Shown here: piece by piece, positions 44,343-54,035 of the stretch
Layout: each line of letters opens with the position of its first letter
Position numbering within the stretch: position 1 is the stretch's first letter
NCBI GenBank assembly: GCA_020632655.1
Contig: JACKFD010000001.1
Location: 62,001-126,000, forward strand
Direction of reading: 5' to 3'
Length of the DNA: 64,000 bases
Source: Spirochaetaceae bacterium
GTDB taxonomy: Bacteria; Myxococcota_A; UBA9160; UBA4427
Translations under genes and position numbers: made by a program
Notes under the pieces: model-generated
Told to the model about the DNA's origin: nothing
Databases searched by the model: none
The model's input: only the letters and a program-made list of their open reading frames with translations

Positions 44343-45413
44343 GTGGACGACGCGAGCTGCAGGGGGTGCGGCGGCCCGACCGAGCCGGCCTTCGTCGCGC
44401 AGGAGCGGTGGACGGGGATCGAGGGACGCTTCGAGTACCTGCGCTGTCGCGCGTGCGGCGCATTGCAGATCGCCCGGATTCCCGCCGGTCTCGAACGCTT
44501 CTACGGGCCCGACTACTACCCGCGGCGCCAACGCGTCCCGCACGGGCGGGGCGGGGGCTGGCTCGGCTGGCGCCGCACGTGGACGCGATTCGCACTCGGC
44601 GCCGGGCGCGCAGGACGCCTCCTCGCCGGCCGGCGTTTCGCGCGGCTCGACTGGATGCGTCGCACGCGAACGGGCGTCGACGCGCCGATCCTCGACGCCG
44701 GCTGCGGCTCGGGGCGACTGCTCTGGCGACTCCATCGCGCGGGCTTCCGCGATCTGACCGGCGTCGACGCGTTCGTCGAGCCGTCGGCGCCCGGCGCCGC
44801 GGTGGGCGTCGGGACGGCCCCGGCCGCGGCGCCTCGCCGCGAGGGCCCGCGATTCCTGCGCGCGTCCTTCGAGGAACATCACGGGACCTACCACCTCGTG
44901 ATGGCGCACCACAGCTTCGAGCACGCCCCGGATCCGCGCCGCGCCTTCCGCGCCCTGGCAGCGCTCGTCCGGCCGGGCGGATGGCTGTTGCTGCGTGTGC
45001 CGCTCGCGGATGGGATCGTGGCGCGACATTACGGCGTGGACTGGGTGCAGCTCGATGCGCCGCGGCATCTCTTCCTGCCGACCCGCGAGACGATCGCGCG
45101 GCTCGCGAAGGACGCCGGTCTGCGGCTCGCGGCGGTCGTCGACGACTCGGGTCCCTTCCAGATCTGGGGCTCCGAGGTGCTGCGGCGGGGGCAGCCGCTC
45201 GCCACGGCGGGGCGCGGCGGGCGTCGCGTGCTCGGCGTGACGGAGCGGCTGCGGGCGCGCTGGCGGGCGCGGGCGCTGCGGCGGGCGGGTCGGGGCGACC
45301 AGGCCTGCTTCTACCTCGAACGGGTGGACGACGCGCCGGGGACGCCCGCACCGGTTGCAGACGCACCGCCCGCTCGCCGTCGCGCAGCGGAACGGACGCA
45401 CGACGTCACATGA
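44343..45413 (+). CDS. SAM-dependent methyltransferase with N-terminal zinc ribbon
   Basis: A 356-residue methyltransferase. Residues 6-9 and 35-38 carry two CxxC pairs (CRGC, CRAC), a zinc ribbon. The Rossmann-like core has the SAM motif ILDAGCGSGRLLWRL near residue 118, followed by LVMAHHSFEH near 184 and VRPGGWLLLRVPL. The start is GTG at 44343. Methyl acceptor unknown; such zinc-ribbon enzymes often act in sugar or natural-product pathways. It converges with the tandem CoA-transferase gene, overlapping it by 8 bp. Confidence 0.88.
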   Translation: MDDASCRGCGGPTEPAFVAQERWTGIEGRFEYLRCRACGALQIARIPAGLERFYGPDYYPRRQRVPHGRGGGWLGWRRTWTRFALGAGRAGRLLAGRRFARLDWMRRTRTGVDAPILDAGCGSGRLLWRLHRAGFRDLTGVDAFVEPSAPGAAVGVGTAPAAAPRREGPRFLRASFEEHHGTYHLVMAHHSFEHAPDPRRAFRALAALVRPGGWLLLRVPLADGIVARHYGVDWVQLDAPRHLFLPTRETIARLAKDAGLRLAAVVDDSGPFQIWGSEVLRRGQPLATAGRGGRRVLGVTERLRARWRARALRRAGRGDQACFYLERVDDAPGTPAPVADAPPARRRAAERTHDVT

Positions 45414-47811
45414 AGCTCGGCCGTGTCCCGATCACCTGCTCCGCCGCCAGCCGCTCGATCTCTTCGTCGGCGAGCCCGAGCTCCCCCTGCAGGATCTCGC
45501 GGTTGTGCTGGCCGAGGGTCGGCGGTGGGCTGCGGTGCAGGTCGCGTTCGAAGGCGCCGAAGATCGCCGGGAACGACGGATAGCGTTTGCGACCGACGAT
45601 CGGATGGTTCATCGACTGGAAGAAGCGGCGATGCTCGAGCTGCGGATTCGGCGACAGGCGATGGTTGTTGACCGCCGCGCTCGCGGGCACGCCGGCGGCG
45701 AGCAGTGTCTCGAGGACCGACTCGCGGCTTCGCGTGCGACACCACGCGGACAGACGCGGAGTGAGGCGCTCGTGCGCGTCGTAGCGGCCGCGATGCGTCA
45801 TCAGCTCGTCGGAGCGCAGCCAGTCGGCCGCATCGATCGCGCGACAGAGCGCTCGCCACTCCGCGTCCGTCGTGACCGAGATGGCGACGCGCTCGTCCGC
45901 CTCGCGCGTCTCGAATACGCCCTGGGGCGCCGCGTGCGGCATCACGTTCGTTCGGGCGTGGCGGTCGAGGAGCACGCCATGCGCCGAGTACTCGATCACC
46001 TGCTCGGCGGCGACGGCGAGGGCGGGCTCGACGAGGGCGACCTCGACGACCTGCCCGAGCCCCGTGCGTTCCCGCTCCTCGAGCGCGAGTGCCAGGGCGA
46101 AGATCGTATGGATCCCGCCGAGCGGGTCGCAGGCGCCGCGCACGACGAGCGGCAGGTCCCCATAGCCCGTGAGCCACGCGAGCCCGCTCACCTGCTCGAC
46201 GGTCATCGCGAAGCCGAGGCGGTCGCGCCAGGGCCCGTCGAGTCCGAAGGCCGGCATGCGCACGTTGATCGCCCGTGGGTTGAGCGACTTGATCGCGTCC
46301 TCGTCGAGCCCGAAATTCGGCATCACCCGCGCGGAGAAGTTCTCGATCACGACGTCCGCGTCCGCGATCAGCTGCTCGACGAGTCGCAGCCCATCGGGAT
46401 GGTCCAGGCGCAGCGTGACGTCGCGCTTGCCCGGATTCACGCCGTGGAAGACGTGGCCCCACTCCCAGAGGACGTCGTTGCGGACCGCGCCCGCGAAGCG
46501 CATGCCGTCGGGGCGCTGGATCGACTCGACCTTGATCACGTCGGCGCCGAGATCCGAGAGGATCGAGGTCGCGTAGGGGCCCGCCCAGAAGGCCGTCAGG
46601 TCGACGACCCGCAGCCCCTCGAAGGGCAGCTCCGCCGCGCCGACCCGCGAAGGCCGCGGCCGCGCGCGCGGGGTCTTCTCGAGCTCCGCGAGCAGTGCCT
46701 TGCGATCCCCGTCGAGGGCGGGCGTCGGGCCGATCGGCGCGGGCTCCGCGGTCTCGAGGCGCCAGGGCGCGCGGGGCTGCAGGAAGCCGCCGGGGGCCCG
46801 GACATAACATCCCCGCGCCTTCATGTGGTCGAACTCGGGCAGGTCCCGACCGTTGCCGATCGGGGCGACGGGGATCCGGAGCAGCTCGCAGAGCTCGATG
46901 ATCTCTGCGGTCGTGTGCTGCTTCGTCCAGCCGTGGATCACCTCCTGCATGAAGTCGATCTGCTCCATGCGCTCGCGACCCTCGAGGAAGCGGGGGTCCT
47001 CGGCGATGTCCGGGCGGCCGATCAGCTTGCAGAAGTCGGTCCACTGCACGCCGGTCTGCGTGCAGACGCCGACGTGGCCGTCCTTCGTCGGCTCGATCGA
47101 CGGGATCTCGATCGAGCGCGGCAGCAGTCCCTCCATGAACTGGCTGCCCATGTCGCCGAAGACCGTGAGGCATTGGATCATCGCCTCGAAGCGCGAGACG
47201 TCGACGATCTGCCCCTCGCCCGTCTGTCGCGCCGAGCGCCACGCCGCGATCGCCGCGACCGCGACGAAGCCCCCGGCGATCCAGTCGCCGAGCCGGCCGC
47301 CGGCGGCGACGGGCTCTCGCTCGGGCAGCCCGCGGTACTCCGTCGAGCCGGTCGCCGCCTGGAGCGTGAAGTCGTTGGCGGGATGCCCGGCCCAGGGTCC
47401 CGTCTGGCCCCAGGGCGAGACGCGCACGACGGCGAGGCGCGGATTCGCTTCGAGCCAGTCCTCGGGATCGAGCCCCCGGTCCTCGAGTCCGTTCGGCCCC
47501 CAATCCTCGATCACGATGTCGGCCCGCGCCGCGAGCGCGGCGAAGCGCGCGCGGTCCTGCGCATCACGCGGGTCGAGGACCAGACTGCGCTTGCCGGAGT
47601 TCAGGTATTGGAAGAGGGGGCTCGACTCCTTCTCCGCGATCGGCTGGAACGACGCGCTCCAGCGTCGCATCGGATCGCCGCCCGGCGCCTCGATCTTCAC
47701 GACCTCCGCCCCGGCGTCGACGAAGAGCTTGCCCGCATAGGGCCCCGTGATCTCGCTCGACAGCTCGAGCACGCGCAGGCCGGCGAAGGGAAGGGGATCT
47801 CGGGCGGGCAT
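45406..47811 (-). CDS. Tandem-fused CaiB/Frc CoA-transferase (two family III domains)
   Basis: An 801-residue protein made of two complete family III CoA-transferases joined by a Pro/Arg linker. Domain 1 begins FAGLRVLELSSEITGPYAGKL at residue 9 and contains GQIVDVSRFEA; domain 2 begins FEGLRVVDLTAFWAGPYATSIL near residue 415 and contains GQVVEVALVEP, where the same acid position is Glu. Natural family III enzymes form intertwined dimers, so this fusion could be a covalent pseudo-dimer. Start is ATG 47811; another ATG 36 bp upstream is possible. It faces an SDR gene across about 85 bp. Confidence 0.9.
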   Translation of the reverse strand: MPARDPLPFAGLRVLELSSEITGPYAGKLFVDAGAEVVKIEAPGGDPMRRWSASFQPIAEKESSPLFQYLNSGKRSLVLDPRDAQDRARFAALAARADIVIEDWGPNGLEDRGLDPEDWLEANPRLAVVRVSPWGQTGPWAGHPANDFTLQAATGSTEYRGLPEREPVAAGGRLGDWIAGGFVAVAAIAAWRSARQTGEGQIVDVSRFEAMIQCLTVFGDMGSQFMEGLLPRSIEIPSIEPTKDGHVGVCTQTGVQWTDFCKLIGRPDIAEDPRFLEGRERMEQIDFMQEVIHGWTKQHTTAEIIELCELLRIPVAPIGNGRDLPEFDHMKARGCYVRAPGGFLQPRAPWRLETAEPAPIGPTPALDGDRKALLAELEKTPRARPRPSRVGAAELPFEGLRVVDLTAFWAGPYATSILSDLGADVIKVESIQRPDGMRFAGAVRNDVLWEWGHVFHGVNPGKRDVTLRLDHPDGLRLVEQLIADADVVIENFSARVMPNFGLDEDAIKSLNPRAINVRMPAFGLDGPWRDRLGFAMTVEQVSGLAWLTGYGDLPLVVRGACDPLGGIHTIFALALALEERERTGLGQVVEVALVEPALAVAAEQVIEYSAHGVLLDRHARTNVMPHAAPQGVFETREADERVAISVTTDAEWRALCRAIDAADWLRSDELMTHRGRYDAHERLTPRLSAWCRTRSRESVLETLLAAGVPASAAVNNHRLSPNPQLEHRRFFQSMNHPIVGRKRYPSFPAIFGAFERDLHRSPPPTLGQHNREILQGELGLADEEIERLAAEQVIGTRPSFM

Positions 47812-47895
47812 CGGCTGTCGGTTCCTCCGGCAGGAATCTAACATGATGCGTCGCGCAGGGGGCGCCGATTCCGGCGCTCGAGCGGGAGGACGAGG

Positions 47896-48759
47896 ATGCT
47901 CCAGGACTTCGAGGGGAAGGTCGCCGTCGTGACGGGGGCCGCCAGCGGGATCGGTCGCGCGCTCTGCGAGCGCTTCGCCGACGAGGGCATGAAGATCGTG
48001 ATGGCCGACGTCGAGCAGGCGAGCCTGCGCGAGGCCGCGAGCCGGATCGAGGCGCGCGGCGCCGAGGTCCTCGCCGTCCGGACCGACGTCTCGCGCGCCG
48101 ACGATCTCTCCCGGCTCGCGGAGGCGACCCTCGATCGCTTCGAGAAGGTCCACGTCGTCTGCAACAACGCCGGCGTCTTCGCGGGCGGGCTGACCTGGGA
48201 GGCGATCCCGACCGACTGGGAGTGGGTGCTCGGCGTGAACCTCTTCGGCGTGCTGCACGGCATCCGCGCCTTCGTGCCGATCCTGCTGCGCCAGAACGAG
48301 CCGGGGCACGTCGTGAATACCTGCTCGATGGCGGGGCTGATCAACATGCCGCTCTCCGGGGCGTACAACGTGAGCAAGCACGCGGCGCTCTCGCTCTCCG
48401 AGACGCTCTACCACGAGCTGCGCGGGCAGCAGTCGCCGGTCGGCTGCTCGGCGCTCTGTCCCGAGCTGATCCGCACGGGCATCGGGCGCTCGGAGCGCAA
48501 TCGCCCGGCGCATCTCAAACGGCCGGCGGACGTCGACCAGCCCGCCCAGACGATGGTCGAGGCGGCGATCCGGCAGAGCGTCGACGCCGGGCTCGATCCG
48601 GCGGCGATGGCCGAGCGCGTCGTGCAGGGCATCCGCGAGGATCGCTTCTACCTGCTCGCGGAGGAGGACACGAGCTGGACCGAGGCGTGTCTCACGCGGC
48701 TCGAGGACATCCGGCTGCGCCGCAATCCGACGCTGGGCGTGGTGCGCGCCGGGAACTGA
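47896..48759 (+). CDS. SDR-family oxidoreductase
   Basis: A 287-residue SDR: VVTGAASGIG (11-20), Asp38 of ADVEQ indicating NAD(H), CNNAGVF near 90, and catalytic Ser in NTCSMAGL with YNVSK (Tyr-x-x-x-Lys) about 14 residues on. ATG at 47896 follows GGGAGGA. It precedes an LLM flavoprotein gene by 3 bp, forming a two-gene unit divergent from the tandem CoA-transferase. Substrate unknown. Confidence 0.93.
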   Translation: MLQDFEGKVAVVTGAASGIGRALCERFADEGMKIVMADVEQASLREAASRIEARGAEVLAVRTDVSRADDLSRLAEATLDRFEKVHVVCNNAGVFAGGLTWEAIPTDWEWVLGVNLFGVLHGIRAFVPILLRQNEPGHVVNTCSMAGLINMPLSGAYNVSKHAALSLSETLYHELRGQQSPVGCSALCPELIRTGIGRSERNRPAHLKRPADVDQPAQTMVEAAIRQSVDAGLDPAAMAERVVQGIREDRFYLLAEEDTSWTEACLTRLEDIRLRRNPTLGVVRAGN

Positions 48760-48762
48760 GTC

Positions 48763-49575
48763 GTGCAGCGCGCGCTCCTCTACCAGGTCGGCGATCCCGG
48801 GCCGGAGGGCTTCGAGACGATGCGCGAGGAGCTGCGCCTCGCGGAGTTGCTCGGCCTCGACGCGGTCTGGTGCTTCCCGAATGCGGGCGAGGCGGGCGAT
48901 TTCGGCGAGGGGGCGCCGGCGATCTGGCTGGCGGCCCTGGCGCCTTCGACGGAGCGCATCCGGCTCGGTTGGGGCTTGCCCGGCCTGCTGCCTCCCATGC
49001 GCCCGCCGATCCGCGAGGCCGAGCAGGCGGCCTCCCTCGACATCGCCGCGTCGGGCCGCCTCGAGCTCGCGCTGCTGCCCGTCGGCGCGCTCGAGGGAAC
49101 CGACGAGCGGCCCTGGGACGAGGGGCTTCGCATGCTCGTCGCGATGTGGGAGGCGCCGGTCTTCTCGTGGGCGTCCGAGCGCTTCCGGGTGGCGCCCGTG
49201 TCGGTCGTGCCGCGGCCCGAGCAGCGGCCCCATCCGCCCCTCCATCTCGCCGGCTGGACGCCCGACCACGCGCGGCGGGCGGGGCAGGGCGGTCTCGCCT
49301 ACGTCGATCTGTCGGGCGCCGACGACGAGACGCTCGAGGTCCATCTCGCCGCCTACACCGAGGGCCGGAGCGAGGCGGATCCCGAGGACCTCGTCGCCGC
49401 CTCGGGCTTCGCGGCGGCCTGCGAGCTCGAGCCCGGGCCTGCGGCCGAGGCGCGGCTGCGGGCCTGGGAGACGATGGGCGTCGATCAGGCGATCCTGCGC
49501 GCGGGGCCCCTCGACGGCGGGCATGACGAGGCCCGCGAGCGCATCCGGTTCCTGGCGGGCGTGGAGCTCGACTGA
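48763..49575 (+). CDS. LLM-class flavin-dependent oxidoreductase (short)
   Basis: A 270-residue luciferase-like protein: strand RALLYQVGDPG, LAELLGLDAVWCFP, IRLGWGLPGLLPPMRPPIREAEQAASLDIAASGRLELALL and PHPPLHLAGWTPD, the ordered blocks of the fold in shortened form. It starts with GTG at 48763, 3 bp after the SDR stop, so the two are coupled. The short length suggests a reduced barrel; activity is not certain. Confidence 0.85.
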   Translation: MQRALLYQVGDPGPEGFETMREELRLAELLGLDAVWCFPNAGEAGDFGEGAPAIWLAALAPSTERIRLGWGLPGLLPPMRPPIREAEQAASLDIAASGRLELALLPVGALEGTDERPWDEGLRMLVAMWEAPVFSWASERFRVAPVSVVPRPEQRPHPPLHLAGWTPDHARRAGQGGLAYVDLSGADDETLEVHLAAYTEGRSEADPEDLVAASGFAAACELEPGPAAEARLRAWETMGVDQAILRAGPLDGGHDEARERIRFLAGVELD

Positions 49576-49586
49576 GCCGGTGGCCT

Positions 49587-49614
49587 GCTTCGGTTGCCGG
49601 AAGGCGAACGAAGC
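49587..49614. terminator. Hairpin between convergent LLM and hydroxylase genes
   Basis: GCTTC (49587-49591) pairs with GAAGC (49610-49614) and inner GTT-GCC with GGC-(G)-AAC around a GGAA loop, in the 47-bp gap between convergent stops. A bidirectional terminator is likely; no long U-tract is present. Confidence 0.45.
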
Positions 49615-49622
49615 GCGTCCGC

Positions 49623-50627
49623 CTAACGTCCGACGGCCGGCGGGGCTCCTGCGGCGGCGCCCGCGCCCGGCTCCGTCCAGGCCGAGGCCCCTCCGGCCGC
49701 GGCGCTCGTGGCCTGGATCGTCCGCCAGCGCAGGGGCGAGAGCAGCTGGCCCATGTAGTCCATCGGGAAGGTGGGCAGATCGGCGATGCCGATGTCCGAG
49801 GGCGGCATCCGGTCCTTCGGCAGGAAGCGTGTGCCGAAGACGACGTCCCAGACGATCAGGTTCTGGCCGAAGTTGGTATTCGCCTCGTGGAGCAGGCGCG
49901 AGTGATGCCAGCGATGCAGCTCGGCCATGCTGAAGATCCAGTTGAGGGGGCCGAGCCGGAGCACGAGGTTCGCGTGCTGGAAGAGGCCGTGGACCGCGGA
50001 CACGAGCCCGAAGAGCGCGATCACGCGGCCGTCGGCGCCGACCACGATCAGGGGCACCATCGGCGCGAAGGTCGAGATCGCGATGTCGACCGGGTGGAAG
50101 CGCACGGCGTTCAGGAAGTAGAGTCGCGGCGCGCTGTGGTGCATGGCGTGGAAGCGCCAGAGCCAGTCGACCTCGTGACCGAGGCGATGGACCCAGTACA
50201 TGAAGAACTCGCCGAAGACGAGGGCGAGGGGGAGCTGTGCCCAGAGGCTCCACTGCGAAGGCCAGAGGCTGCCCCCCATCGCGTCGGCGAGCCGCGCGGC
50301 GAGCGCGACCGCAGCGATCGTGAAGGGGATCTTCAGCAGCTCCGTCGTCAGCAGGCCCGACACGAGCAGATGGCCCACGTCGACGCCGAGATCCCCCTGC
50401 GAGTGCAGCCAGCGCGGCTGCCAGTAGAAGAAGCGCTCGAGCAGCGCGAGGATCGGATAGGCGGCGATCGTCGGCAGCAGGATCGCCGCCTCGGGCGTAG
50501 CACCCGCCTCCATGCGTGCGATCGCGTACCAGACGGAGCCCCCGAGCAGGATCGGGAAGAGGGCTCGGGCCAGGACCCACTCGATCGCACCGAGCAGGCC
50601 TTCACGTCGCGGCAGGGCGTCGTCCAT
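49623..50627 (-). CDS. Fatty acid hydroxylase/sterol desaturase-family membrane protein
   Basis: A 334-residue polytopic membrane protein with the three His boxes of the diiron hydroxylases: HRLGHE (about 147-152), HAMHHS (about 160-165) and ELHRWHHS (about 239-246). It would hydroxylate or desaturate a lipid or sterol at the membrane. Four to five hydrophobic helices surround the boxes. The Ala/Gly/Pro-rich C-terminus is dispensable-looking. Its ATG at 50627 is separated by about 100 bp from the stop of the autotransporter gene. Confidence 0.92.
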   Translation of the reverse strand: MDDALPRREGLLGAIEWVLARALFPILLGGSVWYAIARMEAGATPEAAILLPTIAAYPILALLERFFYWQPRWLHSQGDLGVDVGHLLVSGLLTTELLKIPFTIAAVALAARLADAMGGSLWPSQWSLWAQLPLALVFGEFFMYWVHRLGHEVDWLWRFHAMHHSAPRLYFLNAVRFHPVDIAISTFAPMVPLIVVGADGRVIALFGLVSAVHGLFQHANLVLRLGPLNWIFSMAELHRWHHSRLLHEANTNFGQNLIVWDVVFGTRFLPKDRMPPSDIGIADLPTFPMDYMGQLLSPLRWRTIQATSAAAGGASAWTEPGAGAAAGAPPAVGR

Positions 50628-50729
50628 GTCTTGCTCCGAATCATCGCGCTCGCTCGTCGCGACCGCGCATGCCGAGCGCCGTTGTCGAGCGCGACCGGTG
50701 CGGACCGTGCCGCCCGGCGCGTCGCGAGT

Positions 50730-53700
50730 CTAGAACCCGAGCGCGACCCGCGCGACGAGGTTCTGGTCGAGGGTGTGGGGGGCGACGAAGGCCTCGTAGC
50801 GCAGGTCGATCTGCAGCCGGTTGGCATTCTCGGGCACGAAGGAGACGCCGAGGCCGAGCTCGGCGCCCTGCGCGTCCTCCTCTCCCTGGATCGTGTACTT
50901 CGGCACGGTGTCGGCGCTGCCGACGAAGCGGCCCGTGAGATCGCGCCGGTCGCCGGCGACGAGCTGGCGGAATCGCAGGTCGAGCGACGGCCGCCAGACG
51001 CCGTCCATCCACTCGAGTGACTCGATCAGGTAGCGCTGGTGGCGGTACGTGGTCGAGAGACGCAGGCCCGCCGTCAGGGAACCGACCTCGTCCTCCCGGT
51101 CGTCGAGGCGCGCGCCGAAGCCGCCGGCGTGGGACTCGCGGACGGCGCGCTGGAAGACCCAGGTCCAGTCGAAGCCGACGAGGGGCTCGACGTCGATGGG
51201 GCCGAGGGGCAGGAGCCAGCCGGCCTCGCCGGCGACGAGCACGCGGTCGCTGTCGTAGTCGACGTCGCCGGTCACGTCGATCGCCGTCGGTGTCTCGGCG
51301 AAGTCGATCCGCCTTCGCGTCGCGTGGAAGCCGTGGCCCCAGCCGACGGCGGCCTGGACGCGCAGGGGGCCTGCGCTGTAGGCGCCCTGGGCCGTGAGGT
51401 CGGCGAGGGTGAGGGTGCTGTCGCCGGCGAGCGCTGCATTGATGCGGCCACGCTGGCTCGAGATTGCGAAGGTCAGGTCGAGCCCGGCGAGCGGCCGGGC
51501 GTCGACGCCGAAGACGAGCCCACCCAGCTGCGCGTCATAGCGCGGATGCCCCGAGAAGCCATCGCGCGAGCGGAAGGAGCCCACGGCCGCGAGCCAGGGC
51601 GACCAGCGCCGCGCGTGACAGGGCAGCGGCGCCTGCACCCCGGCCCAGCGATCGACGTCCCCGTCGCGGCACTCCCGCGGCCGATCGAAGAGCAGGCCGG
51701 CCACGCGTCGCCCGCCTTCGACGAGCAGGGTCGTCTGCGCATCGTAGGGCTCGGGAGAGAGGGCCTGGTAGACGTTCGAGAGCACGCCCATCCCGCTCGT
51801 GGCCCACTCGTCGACTGCGCTCTGGAGGTCGCCAGCCGACGTGCCATCGAGCTCGATCGCGGCGATGTGACGGGCGATCGCGCGTTGGTTCGCGCCGCGG
51901 GCGACGCCCTCGAAGCCGGCGGCCTCGAAGAGCACGAGTACGCCCGACGCGTCGTAGATCGTGGACAAGGCGAAGGTGCCCCCGAATGGCATGATCTCGT
52001 TCCTGAAGGTTCTCGTGCGCGCCCCCATCACCTCGATGATTCGGAAGGGGGTCGGGGAGGGCGTCACGCTCGGGGTGAAGCGCAGCTCGAGGGTGCCGCC
52101 GAGCCGGGCATCGCCGCGGACGGTGAGTGCCGGCGTCGTCTGATCACTCGTGAGGGCGAGTATCCCCCGCCTGCGGACGATCAGGTCGCCACCGAGGGTG
52201 AGCGGTGTTGGCACGTCGAGGCGCCCGCCGTTCACGACCTCGGTCAAACCGAGGAAGGCGTCGCCGTTCGACAGCATCCAGCCGATCGGGTCGGCCCCAC
52301 CGTTCGCCCCGTTCACCCGCAGCCGTTCGAATCCGGAGACCTGCGAGAGGTCGAATGTCTCGATCCCGGCGCTCTGGCGGCCGAGGGTCAGTTCGTCGTC
52401 GCCGGCGCCGCCTTCGAGTCGTCCGACGAAGCTCGCCCCCTCGTGGTGCACGTAGCGATCGTTTCCAGCATCGAGATCCACGTCGCCTTCGATCGAGCCC
52501 AGGTTGACGACCAGGTCTTCGCCCGCGGAGCCCGAGATCGCGATGCCGCGTCCCGGCGTGCCGCGGTTCGTGACGTCGGCCGAGATGAGGCCGTTCTCGT
52601 CGTTCAGGATGCGATTCTCGTGTCCTGCGACGAAGTCGCGGATCTCGATCAGCGGCCCGGCGTCCGCACCGCCTGTGATCATGCCGTCGTTGTTCAGGGT
52701 GACGAGCCCCGGTCTGAGATCGACCCCGCCCAGCTCGAAGGGATCGAAACGCGAGTTGCCGCCGACCGAGATGGCGATCGAGTCCGTGCCGGTCACGTCG
52801 ATCGCTCCCGTATTGGCCACGAAGCTGTCGTGGTCGCCATTCGGATTGCTCTCGTCGCCGGCGAAGATCCCGAAGGATCGATCGCCCGTCACGTCGATCG
52901 CACCCGGGTCCGACCCGTTCGCGAGATTGCGGGTGCCAGGCAGCAGAATCTGCTGCACCGGAGTAAAGGGATTCCCGTCGTGGTCGCCGATGAAGTCGTC
53001 GATCCAACCGTCACCGACCTTGAGCCCGTAGGCGTCGTCGGCTGCGACCGTGATGCGGCCGACATTGGTGATGTTCGCGTCGTTGGTCGTGGCGGTCTTG
53101 TTGCCCGCGGAGAGCGCACGGCCCCCGTCCCCGTTGACTTCGACCGTGCCGCCGATCAGGACGCCGGAGTCGTCGTCCGACTGGATGCCGTAGCCGCGCA
53201 GGCCGTCGAGCACGATCTCGCCCGTGGAGCTCGCGCCGTTCGGAAGGGGCAGTCCCGTATTGCGGCCGATCGAGATGGCCCGCCCGTCGTCGCCGTTCAC
53301 GACGATGCGACCGAGGTTCTGGACGATGTTGTCGTTGCCCGCGAGCACGCCGATCGCATCGTCGGCGTCGAGGGTGACGATGGCGTCGAGGCCGAGCGTG
53401 ACGTCGTTGTCGTTGCCGACCGCGATTCCGGTTGCGCCGGTGGCGGCGGCCGAGACGTCGAGGGCACCGTCGAGGCTGATCGTGTTGCGGTCGCCGCCGC
53501 GCAGGCCGAAGCCGCCGGGGTCCGTGACGGAGATCGTCGCATCGGGCCCGAGCGTGACCGTGTTGTCGTCGCTGATCACGACTGCGCTGTCGAGCCCGGG
53601 ATCGCCGTCCCCGAGCGTCGTCACGCCGACCGTCGTGATCGTCACGCCGGTCGCACCGCTCGCGTCGTAGCCGCTCGAGTCGGTGCCGGAACAGACGACG

Positions 53701-53843
53701 ACGTCGTCGTCTGCGGGCGGGTCGGGCGTGCAGGCGGCCTCGACGCGCTCGGCGAGGGAGACGCAGACGAGCAGGACGGCGAGGGTCGCGAGCAGACCGC
53801 GCCGGCGGTGCGGCGCAGGCGGTCGGAGGGGCGGCGGAATCAT
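50730..53843 (-). CDS. Autotransporter (type V) with repetitive passenger
   Basis: A 1037-residue autotransporter: signal peptide (LLATLAVLLVCVSLAERVEA), a passenger with about nine repeated units of the kind DD-x-x-x-I-x-x-G (roughly residues 60-400), a beta-helix-like middle, and a C-terminal beta-barrel domain ending VARVALGF with terminal Phe. The barrel starts near residue 760 (AWSPWLAAVGS-type strand). The passenger likely forms an extended beta-helix exposed on the surface. ATG at 53843 fits the signal peptide; a further in-frame ATG at 53903 is less likely. Confidence 0.9.
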   Translation of the reverse strand: MIPPPLRPPAPHRRRGLLATLAVLLVCVSLAERVEAACTPDPPADDDVVVCSGTDSSGYDASGATGVTITTVGVTTLGDGDPGLDSAVVISDDNTVTLGPDATISVTDPGGFGLRGGDRNTISLDGALDVSAAATGATGIAVGNDNDVTLGLDAIVTLDADDAIGVLAGNDNIVQNLGRIVVNGDDGRAISIGRNTGLPLPNGASSTGEIVLDGLRGYGIQSDDDSGVLIGGTVEVNGDGGRALSAGNKTATTNDANITNVGRITVAADDAYGLKVGDGWIDDFIGDHDGNPFTPVQQILLPGTRNLANGSDPGAIDVTGDRSFGIFAGDESNPNGDHDSFVANTGAIDVTGTDSIAISVGGNSRFDPFELGGVDLRPGLVTLNNDGMITGGADAGPLIEIRDFVAGHENRILNDENGLISADVTNRGTPGRGIAISGSAGEDLVVNLGSIEGDVDLDAGNDRYVHHEGASFVGRLEGGAGDDELTLGRQSAGIETFDLSQVSGFERLRVNGANGGADPIGWMLSNGDAFLGLTEVVNGGRLDVPTPLTLGGDLIVRRRGILALTSDQTTPALTVRGDARLGGTLELRFTPSVTPSPTPFRIIEVMGARTRTFRNEIMPFGGTFALSTIYDASGVLVLFEAAGFEGVARGANQRAIARHIAAIELDGTSAGDLQSAVDEWATSGMGVLSNVYQALSPEPYDAQTTLLVEGGRRVAGLLFDRPRECRDGDVDRWAGVQAPLPCHARRWSPWLAAVGSFRSRDGFSGHPRYDAQLGGLVFGVDARPLAGLDLTFAISSQRGRINAALAGDSTLTLADLTAQGAYSAGPLRVQAAVGWGHGFHATRRRIDFAETPTAIDVTGDVDYDSDRVLVAGEAGWLLPLGPIDVEPLVGFDWTWVFQRAVRESHAGGFGARLDDREDEVGSLTAGLRLSTTYRHQRYLIESLEWMDGVWRPSLDLRFRQLVAGDRRDLTGRFVGSADTVPKYTIQGEEDAQGAELGLGVSFVPENANRLQIDLRYEAFVAPHTLDQNLVARVALGF

Positions 53844-54035
53844 GGTGCTCCCATGGCTGACTCGATGTGACTCGCGTCCGCGGCCCCCTCCGGATCGCGG
53901 CAATCGACAACGAAGAGCGCCTAGTGTACCTCTAAAAGCCCTCTTCGAGCGGGTCGTTCTGCGCGCGAGCGTCGTCGGCCGCCTGCCTCGTCAACCCACG
54001 GTCGACCGACCGTCCATCCTCAGGAGATCCCCATC

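Noticed and set aside
47812..50580. Long leftward extension of the tandem CoA-transferase into the SDR/LLM genes
   Set aside because: The extra part is Arg/Ala/Asp-rich shadow of the rightward SDR and LLM genes; the transferase fold starts at 47811.
51039..53870. A 943-residue rightward open frame opposite the autotransporter
   Set aside because: It is the complementary strand of the repetitive passenger and barrel genes; high GC makes long antisense frames common here.
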